DNA of 64,000 nt from Diphasiastrum complanatum (taxonomy: Eukaryota; Streptophyta; Lycopodiopsida; Lycopodiales; Lycopodiaceae), in assembly GCA_029204225.1 (NCBI GenBank), contig MU831876.1, positions 1 through 64,000 of the forward strand, read 5' to 3'. Under the pieces are notes generated by a model. The model was not told where the DNA came from. It did no database searches and was given only the letters and a program-made list of their open reading frames with translations. This document shows, one piece after another, positions 24,431 to 36,173 of the stretch; the first letter of the stretch is position 1, and each line of letters opens with the position of its first letter. The position numbers and the translations under genes are program-made.

Positions 24431-24728
24431 ATTCGATGCTCAACCTCAAATCCATTTATTACTGAGCATCCTGAAAACTGTACAAAACCCAGAAAAAGAA
24501 GGCTCAAATTTTGAGCAGAAGATCGAAAAATTCAGGATCAAATTTTCTAGAAATTTTTGATACCGGATCGACTCAGAAAATCCATAATTTTTTGAGTTAG
24601 TGTATATTTTTGAGTCATTGATACATTGTAAATTCTGATACTGTCGGTTAGAATTCCAATCCGTGTTAACAGTCTGCCTACTTTGTACATTCAAAAGTGG
24701 TTGTAATAAATGAGGTAGATAGCATTCA

Positions 24729-25765
24729 ATGCTACTTAGATATTTAGCACCTACGCGAGGTGGTTTGCTATTTCGGAATGAGAACATTTGTGTACCAGCG
24801 GATGATGAAATAAAGAAGAGAATTCTTTATGTGTGTCATGACGTACCCTATGCAGGTCATCCAAGTATACACATGAATTTGGACTTGGTCAGAAGAGAGT
24901 TTTATTGGCCAAAACTCAAGCTGTTTGTGGAGTCTTAGGTGATGAAATGTAGACCTTGTTAGTTGGCCAAAGATAAACGCTTAAAGACTAGAGAGTTATT
25001 ACATCCATTAGATATCCCTCAGAAACAATGGGAGAGTATATTTATGGAATTTGTAGTTGGACCTCCCAAGACCCAACGTCATCATGATTCTATTTGGATT
25101 GTAGTAGATAGGTTAACTAAGTTAGCTATGTTCATATCCTAGTAAAGTCAACTGCAAAGGCTTCTGATTTAGCCCATATCTTTCTAGAAAGATTATTCAC
25201 GCTTTATGGATTGCCAAGTGATATTGTTAGTGACAGAGATCCTAAGTTTATAGGTCACCTTTGATCGGCTGTATTCCATAAGCTAAAAACTTCGCTTAGT
25301 TGTAGTTCTACCGATCATCCTGAATCAGATGGATAGACAGAAAGAACTAATCAGATTATGGAGGATATGTTGAGGACATATGTGTCTCACAAGCAGTCTC
25401 AGTGGGAAGATTACATTCTTTTAATTGAGTTTGCTTACAATAGTAGAAAGCATTCTGCTATAGGTTATAGTCCATTTATGCTAATGTACGGTTTTCAACC
25501 TAGGTCTCTGGTAAACGTGGAGACAAAGTCTGTTAAGTTGCATATTTCTTGCATGATATGCAAGAAATTTTGCAAGTGGCACGTGATATTATCCATAGTG
25601 CTCAGGATAGAGCTAAGTACATGCCGATCTTAAGAGGTCTCCCAGTGATTTTAAATTTGATGACTGGGTATATATCTTAGAATTCCAAAAGATTCTAAGT
25701 CTATGCGTACGGGTAAGCATTATAATTTGTCTACCAGATATTGTGGACCGTTTTGGATTATAAGA
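24729..25765 (+). pseudogene. Ty3/gypsy integrase remnant, cut by copia insertion
   Basis: The first open part reads GGLLFRNENICVPADDEIKK and HDVPYAGHPSIHMNLDLVRR, then EFYWPKL, the HHCC zinc-binding N-terminus of a gypsy integrase. A decayed middle follows (QKQWESIFMEFVVGPPK; DSIWIVVDRLTKLAMF; LPSDIVSDRDPKF by frame jumps). Then 25358-25633 reads MEDMLRTYVSHKQSQWEDYI and LIEFAYNSRKHSAIGYSPFM, the catalytic-core C-terminus. The last recognisable part (STRYCGPFWIIR) is the GPY/F segment, and it ends exactly where the copia LTR begins. Stops and frameshifts make it non-functional. Confidence 0.85.
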
Positions 25766-26537
<772 letters not shown>

Positions 26538-26550
26538 TGGTATCAGAGCA
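26538..26550 (+). other. copia primer-binding site
   Basis: TGGTATCAGAGCA immediately follows the terminal CA of the 5' LTR and is complementary to the initiator Met-tRNA 3' end. Confidence 0.85.
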
Positions 26551-26570
26551 GATTCAATAGATAACACAAT

Positions 26571-27533
26571 ATGTCTACTACGATTCAGACTAGGATTGCA
26601 ATCAATCTTGATGGCGCAAACTATCGAGTTTGAAAGTTCAAGATCCAAACACTCTTGAAGGGTGAAGGGATATGGTCAGTGACCGATCTCACAGAAGAAA
26701 AGCCTCTAGAGAGAGACCCAAGGAGAGCTGAATGTATTAGAAAGGATGAGCACGCAATGGCGATCATTGTCTCATCCACAAATGAAGAAATTCTCATGTA
26801 GATTGAAGACGTGAAAGCAGCCATGAAGCATAGGAAAAGCTACAACAAAAATATGAAGTAAGGACATCCGCTTCGGTGATGCATCTTCACAATTAGCTCA
26901 GAGCTTGCAATGGGACAACAACGAGCTGGATCAGCACGTTGAGAAGATCATAACAATCTTCTCTCAACTTTCTACATCGGGATAGGAGCACCAAATCACA
27001 GCACCTCAACAGTTGATGTACTTCATGAAATCTCTACCTTCTTCCTACCAGCCTCTGAGAATGCTCATCTTGAGCTTGCTTGAGATGACATTCGACAGAA
27101 CAATCAGTCTTGTTGCAGATGAAAGATTGATGAGAGATGAAAGATAGACAAGCATTGACCAAGAGAACGCCCTTTATACAAAGGGAAAGAAACAATACAA
27201 AAACAAGACAGATTCGACAAGGATCAATCAAAGCCATCGATGAGAGTCAACAACAACAACAAAGACACTTCTACCTATGATCATTGTCATAAACCGGGAC
27301 ACACAACCGACAGATGTTGGTTCAGTTGCTGGTTCAACCCGACGATCTGCAAGAAGAAAGGGCATTTTGCATATGAACGCATTCACAACTCAAAAGGGAA
27401 GCACAAAGCTGAGAAAGCAAATGTTGTAGGATCATCGAAGAACACTGAGAAAGGCGACAATTCCTTCACGATCATCGATGAAGCATCAACCAGCTACACT
27501 GAACACGACTACGACATAATCTTGATGTTCTAA
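26571..27533 (+). pseudogene. copia gag (degenerate)
   Basis: From the ATG near 26571 the frame reads MSTTIQTRIAINLDGANYRV, the opening of copia Gag (DGxNYxxWKFKI), then LLKGEGIWSVTDLTEE. Frames then change and stops occur. The final part (27240-27533) carries a CCHC knuckle, DHCHKPGHTTDRCW, and a second Cys/His cluster. Gag packages the element RNA. This copy cannot make a complete Gag. Immediately after 27533 the copia order (protease, integrase) is lost and foreign sequence begins. Confidence 0.75.
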
Positions 27534-27619
27534 ACAAAAAAACATACCAAAAAATTGTCAAAATGACAAGCAAACAATAACAAAAATAGATAAACAAAAG
27601 TTAGGAAATGAAACAAACT

Positions 27620-28895
27620 TAGTACATACCAAGATAAAAATAGGGTTCGTTGTACTTTCTGAGTCTGCTTCCATTGACCACAATGTCTAAAGCATCGCCT
27701 TGTAAGGATTGGAGTTGTACATAACCAGAGGCAAATATCTTTTGAATGATATAAGACCCTTGTCCAAAAAAATTTAGTTTGCTCTTAAAAGTTTTGGCTT
27801 GATATAAGAGAACCTCATCTCCAACTTGGAACTCTTTGAGTTTTAAAGATCAATCATGCCATGCCTTTTGTCGACGATTGTGGACTTGTTGGGCATGGAT
27901 GCTGATCCGTCGTGTTTCACAAAGTTGTTCTAGATAGAATAATCTATTAGCTAGAATCTATCGATGATCTAGCTCTAGATTATATGCTACTCGTAGGGAT
28001 GGAATGTGGAATTCCACAGACATAACTGCTTCCTGGCCATATACTAACTGGAAAGGAGTTAAACTTGTGGCCCTTTTTGTGGTAATGCGATATGCCCACA
28101 GAGCGGCATGGAGTTTTAAATTTCCAATCGGAACAACTAGACTCGGCGGTCTTGGTTAGAACTCCACATAAGATTTTATTGGTGGATTCTGCCTGGCCAT
28201 TGCATCATGGATAGTACGGGGAATTTTTGCGATGTACCACAAAGAATTCAGAAAGTAGATCGACGATGACATAAAAAAGAAAATGTGTACCCCTACCACT
28301 TATAAGTTCTAGAGGACATCCAAAATGAACAATAAGTTGTTCATAGAGAAATTTCACATTAGAAGGAGTGTCGACATTGCAAACAACCCATTTCGTGCAG
28401 TAATCCGTAGCTACTATGATATATCTGGCTTGAGTGTTCCTAGCAACGGGACTAATTGATCCAACATAATTAATTCTCCATCAGTCATGACAAGGTGTAA
28501 AGGCATAAGGTTGATTTTTTGAAAACATTTTGTCCTTTGACAAAAATCACCTTTACGTAGATGTGGGTATCCTTAAAGAGGGTTGGCAACCAAAATCCTG
28601 CTAAGAGGATTTTCCTAGAGGTTGTTTCGGAAGGCTCCAACACCTTTGTGAGCTAGGGATATAACAGAGGTTATTTCACCTTTAGTAAGACATCGTTAGA
28701 TAATTCCATCTAATCCTTGTTTGTAAAGTTGTCCTACAATCAACATATAAGGTGTTGTTTTGAGGATCAACGCACGTTGTTTGGGTTTAGATATCACAAG
28801 AGAGTTATCGACAACAAGTGGATCTTCAAGAAGAAATTCTAACTCTGATGGTTCCATTGCAAAATGGAAAGCAAGGCTGATGGCCAAAGGATTCA
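27620..28895 (-). pseudogene. Antisense Ty3/gypsy integrase fragment inside copia element
   Basis: Read on the minus strand, 28896-28696 gives FLLEDPLVVDNSLVISKPKQ and MLIVGQLYKQGLDGIIRRCL, the RNase H-integrase junction with the zinc-finger start. Next come YYIVATDYCTKWVVCNVDTP, HFGCPLELISGRGTHF, NSPYYP-stop-CNGQAESTNKI, ALWAYRITTKRAT and FQLVYGQEAVMSVEF, the core domain in order. Near 27630-27850 it ends with VGDEVLLYQAKTFKSKLNFF, the GPY/F region. Several stops and frameshifts are present. It belongs to the gypsy group with ALWAYR integrases, so differs from the plus-strand remnant at 24.7 kb. Confidence 0.85.
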
Positions 28896-29215
28896 CTCAA
28901 ATTTAGGGGTGGATTATCAAGAAATATTTAGTCCTGTTGTCAAGATGCAATCAATCAGGGCTCTCATTGCACTGACAGCCGTCGAAGACATTGAGATGCA
29001 TCTAATGGATGTCAAAACAACCTTTCCCAATGGTTATGTAGAAGAGGAGTTGTACACCTTCCAACCCGAAGGTTTCAAAGGCAAAGTCCAAGAGCCCAAT
29101 TGTGCAAGCTGCACAAAACAATCTATGGTTTGAAACAAGCTGCAAGGGCTTGGTTCAAACGCATCAATGCTTATCTCATTCAATTAGGCTTTGCAAATGA
29201 TTGTGTTTAGCATAA
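28864..29215 (+). pseudogene. Second copia reverse transcriptase fragment
   Basis: Plus-strand frame reads WKARLMAKGFTQI, stop, GVDYQEIFSPVVKMQSIRAL, LMDVKTTFPNGYVEEELY and, after a shift, YGLKQAARAWF. It matches copia reverse transcriptase domains 1-3. It duplicates in function the RT at 30.4-31.2 kb but differs in sequence, so comes from another copia family. It ends by about 29215. Confidence 0.85.
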
Positions 29216-29322
29216 GGGAGTGGGGAGCTACATAGAGTAGAAAATTTATCATAATGCAAAATGTGGGCTGTTATATGTTTGTTTCGTGTAGCAATGTTAA
29301 TGGAAAGAAAAAATGTTCTAAT

Positions 29323-29519
29323 CATAGTTGCATCGTATAACACGGTTTTCTTCCTAATTTTGTTCTTATTTTTATGTTTGAAGGGATGAACACTAAGCAA
29401 AATTATCTCACATCTATGTTCACAATAAACAAAACTATTGAAAAAATATAGTAAAATCGCATAATAAATTGTATTATACATATTTATATAATACGTCAAT
29501 TATATGGTATTTTACTATG
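29323..29519. mobile_element. Small hAT-like MITE with perfect 8-bp duplication
   Basis: 197 bp, left end CATAGTTGCATCG, right end TTTTACTATG, flanked by GTTCTAAT on both sides (29315-29322 and 29520-29527). The terminal inverted repeat beyond CATAGT is imperfect. AT-rich, no coding capacity. The ends and 8-bp duplication place it with the other CATAGTT elements. Confidence 0.75.
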
Positions 29520-29671
29520 GTTCTAATCTCTGACAAAGAAACAAACATGCTATAACAAATTTTGAAATCCTTATTGCTGAAGTAACATCATAAGAACTAT
29601 AGCTGAAATTGGATCTACAAAACTCTGAATCCAATTTCTGGAACGTTCTAGATTGCTTAATCTTTACGCAA

Positions 29672-29838
<167 letters not shown>

Positions 29839-29848
29839 ATACACACGT

Positions 29849-30305
29849 TCAAAAATTGCTACCATTGAACATTGATAATATACAAATCCAAATCACGCTT
29901 CATATAAATGTTGAGGAAGAACTTGCGATGGCAAGGTTAGAGAGCTGCAACATTCGATCGAGAAAAAAAGAGAGAGAGATACACGCATTCAAAAATTGCC
30001 ATCATTAAATGTTGATAATATACAAATTCGAATTACGCTTCACATAAACATTGAGAAAGAACTTGCGATGGCAAGGTCAAAGACATAGCTGAGCCAAAGC
30101 GAGTCAAACATTTTTCATTATTTATTTCTTTGCATACACGCATTCAGAAACATAAATGTTTCACATAGCAAAGGCTGCTCTTGAATCTATGAACAAAATA
30201 CTATCAACAAAAATTGCTATCATTAAACGTTGATAATATACAAATCCAAATCACGCTTCACATAAACATTGAGGAAGAACTTGCGATGACAAGGTCAGAG
30301 AGGTC
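29849..30305. repeat. Three dispersed copies of a ~90-bp repeat
   Basis: Copies begin at about 29849, 29987 and 30208. Each has CAAAAATTGC, TTGATAATATACAAAT, ACGCTTCA and GAACTTGCGATG in order. The second is preceded by a short (GA)5 and TACACGCATTC, the first by the long GA tract and TACACACGTTC. Confidence 0.85.
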
Positions 30306-30359
30306 ACGTAGTAATAAGAACAAATTGTAAACGATGACAATCTTCAGTGGAGCGAAGAC

Positions 30360-31925
30360 ATGCAATTCGAGTACTGCAGCTTCACTGAAGAGCCAACAAC
30401 ATACCAAGAAGTTGTACAGAGTCCAAAGGGAGAATTCTGGAAGCAGGCAATGTCAGAGGAGATCGAGTCGATGAGGCGAAACGAGGCATGGACACTAGAG
30501 CCACTGCCAAAAAATAGAAAGACAGTCGATTGCAAGTGGGTGTACAAGAAGAAGATGAAATCAGATGGCACCGTTGGCCATTACAAGAGGGCTTGTTGCG
30601 AAAGGCTACACACAAAGATATGGTGTTGATTATTTCGACACATATTCGCCGATGGTCAAGATGACAAGCATACGACTACTCCTTGTATACGCCACACAAC
30701 ACAATCTGAAAATTCACCAGATTGATGTGAAGACAGCCTTTCTCCACGAAGATCTAGAGGAGGAAATCTTCATGAAGCAACTGAAGGATTTGAAAACCCC
30801 GACAATCGACAATATGTCTGTCGGTTGCAGAGATGCATCTATGGTCTAAAACAGGCATCACGAGCTTGGTATAAGAAGCTCGGTAGTCTTTTGAAGTCTC
30901 TAGACTTCAATCCTACACAACCGGACTGTAATGTCTATATAAAAAGAGTAGGAAAAGATTTTGTGATATTGACTATTTTTGTGGACGATTCCCTGATGAT
31001 AGGGAATTCCTTGATGCTGATCAAAGACATAAAGAGTCAGATTTCTGAAAATTATGAAATCACAGATCTAGGAGAAGCAACGAAATGCCTCGGGCTGGAG
31101 ATTATAAGAGATCGAACAAAGGGCAAAATGCACTTGAGTCAGTCTGAATATGCCAAAAAGGTGCTCAAGTAGTATCACATGGTGGATTGCAAAGAAAAGG
31201 CCACACCAATGATAGCTGGTGCCAAGCTGACGAAGCAAGACTGCCCAAAAATGGAAGAGGAAGAACAGAAGATGGCAGGTATACCCTAGCAAAACCTAAT
31301 CGGTAGTCTGATGTACCTTACAATTTGTACCAAACCCGATCTAGCTTTTTTTGTTTACACCTTAAGCCAATTCTCTTCCAATCTTGGCATGGCACATTGG
31401 CAAATGGCAAAGCGAATCTTACAGTATCTGAAGGGTACCCAGAATATGGGATTAACCTATAGAGCTGAAAACGAAAGAAAAGAATTCGAGCTGCACCACT
31501 ACAGTAATGCAAGCTGGGTGAGCTGCAAAGATGACAACAAGTCCATAACTGGTGGATGTACCATAGTGTGTGGAGCTGCAATCAATTGGATATGCAAAAA
31601 GCAAACCTTGGTAGCTCAGTCTTTTTGCGAAGCTGAATACGTCGCAGTTTCAAAGATAGCGAACGAGGTAATGTGGTTACAGATGATGGTGGAGACAATC
31701 GGGATACCACAAGAAGGACCATGCACGATGATGATGGACTCTCAGAGTGCCATTTATCTGTCCCAGGATACTGTCTTCCATTCAAAGACAAAACACATAC
31801 CTCTGAAGTACCATCTTGTTCAAGATTTAATCTTGAAGGGAGAGCTCTAGGTCCAGTACATAAAATCTGAAAACATGATTGCAGATCTATTCACAAAGTC
31901 GCTTGACAAGCCACTCTTCGCCTAG
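30360..31925 (+). pseudogene. copia reverse transcriptase and RNase H (degenerate)
   Basis: This is the 3' half of copia pol, copying RNA to DNA and removing the RNA strand. In order: WKQAMSEEIESMRRNEAWTL and CKWVYKKKMKSDGT (30360-30629); LVAKGYTQRYGVDYFDTYSP and IHQIDVKTAFLHEDLEEEIF (30565-30849); YGLKQASRAWYKKLG and the catalytic FVDDSLMIG (30825-31172, the family's YVDD). After a break, 31311-31850 is RNase H, with YLKGTQNMGLTYRA, CEAEYVAVS and HSKTKHIPLKYH. Frame changes at about 30600, 30840 and 31170 and scattered stops disable it. It runs to the polypurine tract at the 3' LTR. Confidence 0.9.
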
Positions 31926-31967
31926 CAAAGAAAGGCAATCGGATTAAACATGCAAAGCTGCAAGGTT

Positions 31968-31977
31968 CAAGAGGGAG
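31968..31977 (+). other. copia polypurine tract
   Basis: CAAGAGGGAG immediately precedes the TG that opens the 3' LTR; this purine run primes plus-strand DNA synthesis. Confidence 0.75.
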
Positions 31978-32655
31978 TGTCAGAAATGGTGAACTCCTGC
32001 AACTTTGCCGTGACGCGAAAGTCAACATGCCTTGACTCGAAGGTTGAACAATTTGCGAAGATCAAATAATTTGCAAAAGTCAACATGCCTCCAGGACGAA
32101 CAATGACGAACGATTCGCGAAAATCAAACATGCCTCTAGGACAGCAAAAACTGCAAAGCAACACAAAACGAAAAGAAACAAAAGGAAATCTTTCGCGCTG
32201 CCAGCTGGTAGCTCAACGAGCTTGGAGTCTTAAACTTCATGCCCGGCTGAAATGGGTAGCAACAACGGAGAGTAACTGATTAGTTTATTAGCGTTAACTA
32301 CTCTTGTATTCTCTGCTTAGCTATTTTGTAAACTCCACATTGTGGAGATAAAAACTATAATTCTGGATCATAATAGACACAGTGAGATATAGAGAGTAGA
32401 GCAAAAAAAGAAATAGACGAGAAACAAAAACAGTTGTGCATGAAAGTCTGCCAACGAGCAAAATACAGCGAAAGAGCAGAGCATCAGGCCGTCAACGAGC
32501 GAGACACTGACCATCTCGCTCTTAAAAATCAAACTGGTAATTTGATTGCTCTATTTTCGTGCATCTCCTTGTCTTCCGTTGTCTTGATTACTAGAATGGA
32601 ATCTGTTCTGTGATGTGTAGTCGCATGTCTAGGTTCCTGTGAGCTTCCGCACAAA
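31978..32655 (+). mobile_element. copia 3' LTR (3' end uncertain)
   Basis: Opens TGTCAGAAATGGTGAACTCC, like the 5' LTR. Further blocks shared with the 5' LTR run to about CTTCCGCACA at 32650. The last ~170 bp of the 5' LTR, including the AC tract, has no clear counterpart here, so this copy may be truncated or the repeat was gained on the other side. No 5-bp target duplication could be fixed. Confidence 0.7.
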
Positions 32656-33235
32656 AGAAATTTCAAAGAAACAAAATTGTTCGCGACAACGAAACAAAAC
32701 TGTTCGCGACAATGGCAAGCTATTTAAGCAAGAAGTTTCTCACAGACATCTCACATTCTCTTTCTCCTTGTCTCTTCATGACTGTTTTGTAGCATCTACC
32801 TACGCATTTGGATTGTGATCTACCACCTCAATTAGTGAGTCTTGAATATGTTTACATCTTTTGCTTAATTCTAAAGGTTCCTTTACCATCATTGATGAGC
32901 TATGGCTACTTAGCTATCAAGTTTTGCATGTAACAATCAAGCGCTGATTTGTGGAAATACATTTAGCATGTTTGCATGCTAGTATGCAACGATCCATCGC
33001 TGATGGAAAAAATGTTTGCATATTAAACATTCCATTGCTATGCATGACCACTATAGTGTGCATTTTCAACATTGCTATAATGCGCTCATACTACAAACGT
33101 TGCTTGCCTCAATCAACGCTGATTGATAGCACTAATGATTACATACTTAATCACATTCAGACCATATTGGTCGTCTACCTCTATCAGCAAAAACTAATAA
33201 TAATCATGTTGCGCTCATTTGCCCGCTACTAACAG

Positions 33236-33742
33236 CGTTGACAACGCTAGTTATACCACACAATACTCCAATAACGGATCAGGAACTGCTGCGGCAGAAT
33301 TGCAATTATATTGCATTTAAAACATAAATTTTCATGCATCTACTATGTTGCTCATACATGCATACACTGAGCAGAAGCTAACGATACATGTTGTCTTTTC
33401 TTATCTATAGATCCATTGTTCGTGTTGGACATTCGTTTACCACATATATCGTGTGATTGTTGAATACATGACTAAAACTACTACTCTCACTACAATGAAA
33501 TATCAGGTATAATGCTTCATGACGTTATACCTTCAATTTTATCAATGCATGTTGTCAATAGTTGCTATATGATTTTGTTAAACAATTCTATTGTTATTTA
33601 CTATACAAACATCCAGCTCATTGATAGTGGAAGACACGTTTCTGAGTTACGTTTTCCATTGATTTTTACATTATCAATGCTCAATTTCTTCAAATGTTTT
33701 TTTTGGCAGTATGGCATCCTTACAAGAAGACACGTCAACCGC
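33236..33742 (+). repeat. Inverted repeat, right arm
   Basis: Inverted partner of 23895-24430. The plus strand here matches the minus strand there, including ATGCATACACTGAGCAGAAG-like words and GTTGTCAA at the inner boundary. One longer frame (33512-33853) resembles a minus-strand frame of the left arm, but both look like chance frames in a duplicated non-coding segment. Confidence 0.85.
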
Positions 33743-36173
33743 TATTCACATGGAGGAAAGGTAAAACTAAAGATAGCAATTATCAAGCAGCAAACAGACA
33801 CCTTACATAATCGCAACTTTTGCACCTCTTATCGTATATTACTTAACCAATAACAATAATTTAACCTATCGCAAATCATTCAACTTTTGGTGAATACTAG
33901 TTTACATAACACTCAAGAAGCTATTCGATTTTCTCGTTAGTAGCTTTGGCTTGGATACTCTTTAATCACATGGATTTGCGAAAGGGTTAGCATGGCACGG
34001 ACCTGCCCTAACACCTACTTGTGACTATACTTGGTCAACTCTAATGATGTGACATTCAATTCTAATAACGTAAGGTCAGTTACAAGTATCAACCTAAGAA
34101 AAACTTCATGTAAAAATAGGAAGTGAGCTTGAATACTCCTGGAAAGCATGGACATGCTCAAGGGCTTGACAACAGTGCATGACTAATCACTTTCCACAAT
34201 CATAAGGATTAATATGGCATGGGGATGCCCTAATACCTATGCGGGTGTGTCGTCGCTCATCCTACTTGCTAAAGCAATTCTTATGAACGGTTAACTCCTT
34301 ATTATGCACACTTTATTATGCAATTCAACTAATCGATCTATTACCTATACATTGGTCAATATGGCATTTGCCCTGATATGATAAATCAATGGTATGACCC
34401 ATCGCTAAATATATGATTGGAATGGAAAGACTTGGACTATGACCCATCGCAAAAAATATGATTGGAATGAGAAGACTTGGACTATGACTAATTTCATGGA
34501 TAATCATGTTAAGTAGTAAAGCTTGTTTTGGACATGGATAACAACTGACATTCAACTTTGACTCCTCACATACTAACTCGCATTGTTTTGTGTTGTGGAA
34601 TGGTGGCAAGTACCAACTAGATGTCTTGAAATAAGTTTTGCTTTACGATTCTTTTAATACTGTATCTTACTTTTCAGCTTTATATTACCTTGTTGGCTTA
34701 TGAATAAAGATTTCAAAAGGCTTGGTCTTGCTTAAGCAAGAGGAACTATGTGTATGCTTAAAACTCTCACTCACTCACTCTCTCCCTCCCTCCCTCCCTC
34801 CCTCTCACGCACGCACGCACGCACGCGCACACACACACACATACACACACATTGCACATTACAGTCTGCCCCTCTTTTCTATGATTTTTTCACAAGTTAG
34901 TATTCGATAGCACCAATGTTCAATGCCAATGGTTGCTTGCTCTTATGCAATTGACATTAGCCACGTTAATAGCAACTTGCTTGATGTGGAGATAGAAAGG
35001 CATAGAAAGCTTTGAGCGTAGCTCAAGATTGTGATCATGTATTGGGTTGAGAAGAGACAACACTTTATGTACATGGTAGCAAACAAGGCAATGTCTTCAT
35101 GTAGAGAGCATTGGGGTGTTGATTTTAAAAAAGCTTGCAAGTGATTTGAAGGTTTGTGAAACTTGGTCTAGAAATTGAACTCACCAACATAGAAAGATAT
35201 GCTACTTACCAATTGCATAGGTTTGCATAACATCAACATTTGGAATTGTATTAGTTGAGTAGGAACTTGTGACGAGCAGTAGACAAGGATTAAATAGGTT
35301 TTGTAGTGAACTTCAAAATGTCTTCTCAATGCACAATCACCTATTTATTCTTTAGGGTCAATGAAGAAACAAGATAAAAGGCATGTTACCAAAGACAACA
35401 AGGCATCTGTGCGAGACATTGCAAGCAAGACCAAGGCTGCGACAATACTGCCTAAAGTGACATAAAAACAACCGGTGGAGGGACTGTAGAAGCATCTTTC
35501 ATGTGTTGTTTGTTCAAGCACATTGAAAGAGCATATGTCAATGGAAGTAAATGTGTGTGTCAACTGAGGCTTGGCAAGGTACAGTAAAAGCTCTTTGTAG
35601 CTTATCATTCACATTTCATTTCAATTTGCTCCTCTGAATTTGAATTTCTTTTATCACACAATCAAAATATGTACATGGAAAAATATATTAGTTTGGTAGG
35701 AACCCAAATTTATATTTATTGACTGATTTGTCTGCTCAGAGTAAGACATGAAACAGCTAGCAGATATCATTAATCACAGAACATCCTTGGGCTTGACTCT
35801 TGTTCTCTCAACCAATAGAATAGATTATGACAAGCTTAAATATGATAAAACATTTTTTATCAGATCATATGCTACACTTGGAAAAATGCCCCAATAAGGT
35901 TAATCTCATCTACCCTAAGAGCCCCTGATGGAAATGTCACTACTACCTTTGACCACTGACAAACAAATTTGCAATCTTTTGATGATTGAATGCACTAGAA
36001 TTTGACACTGGAAGGCTGACCAGCTAGACACTTTAGTACATATCAAGGCAATATGCAAGATTCTTTGAAAGATCTGTAAGGATCTCTCAATATTCCAAAA
36101 AATATCATACAAAACTTTTTAATATAAATTGCAGATGGATTTCTATACGGCAAGCATTTTAATAAACAGTATC
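33743..36173. other. No gene seen (3' flank of O-fucosyltransferase gene)
   Basis: AT-rich, with small local duplications (for example TATGATTGGAATG and AAGACTTGGACTATGAC repeated at about 34409 and 34457) and a compound microsatellite at 34767. The frame 35345-35608 on the minus strand has a hydrophobic stretch but no family signature and is not called. Confidence 0.4.
34767..34853. repeat. Compound microsatellite (CTCA/CTCC/CACG/CA)
   Basis: Successive short runs of CTCA, CTCC, CACG and CA repeats, about 85 bases together. Confidence 0.9.

Noticed and set aside
33512-33853. ORF shared by both inverted arms as a conserved protein
   Set aside because: The two translations match only because the DNA is duplicated; amino-acid changes are as frequent as expected without constraint, and each frame runs into unrelated sequence.
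35345-35608. Minus-strand ORF with a hydrophobic segment
   Set aside because: No family signature, no splice or start context, and it lies in AT-rich sequence 3' of the O-fucosyltransferase gene.
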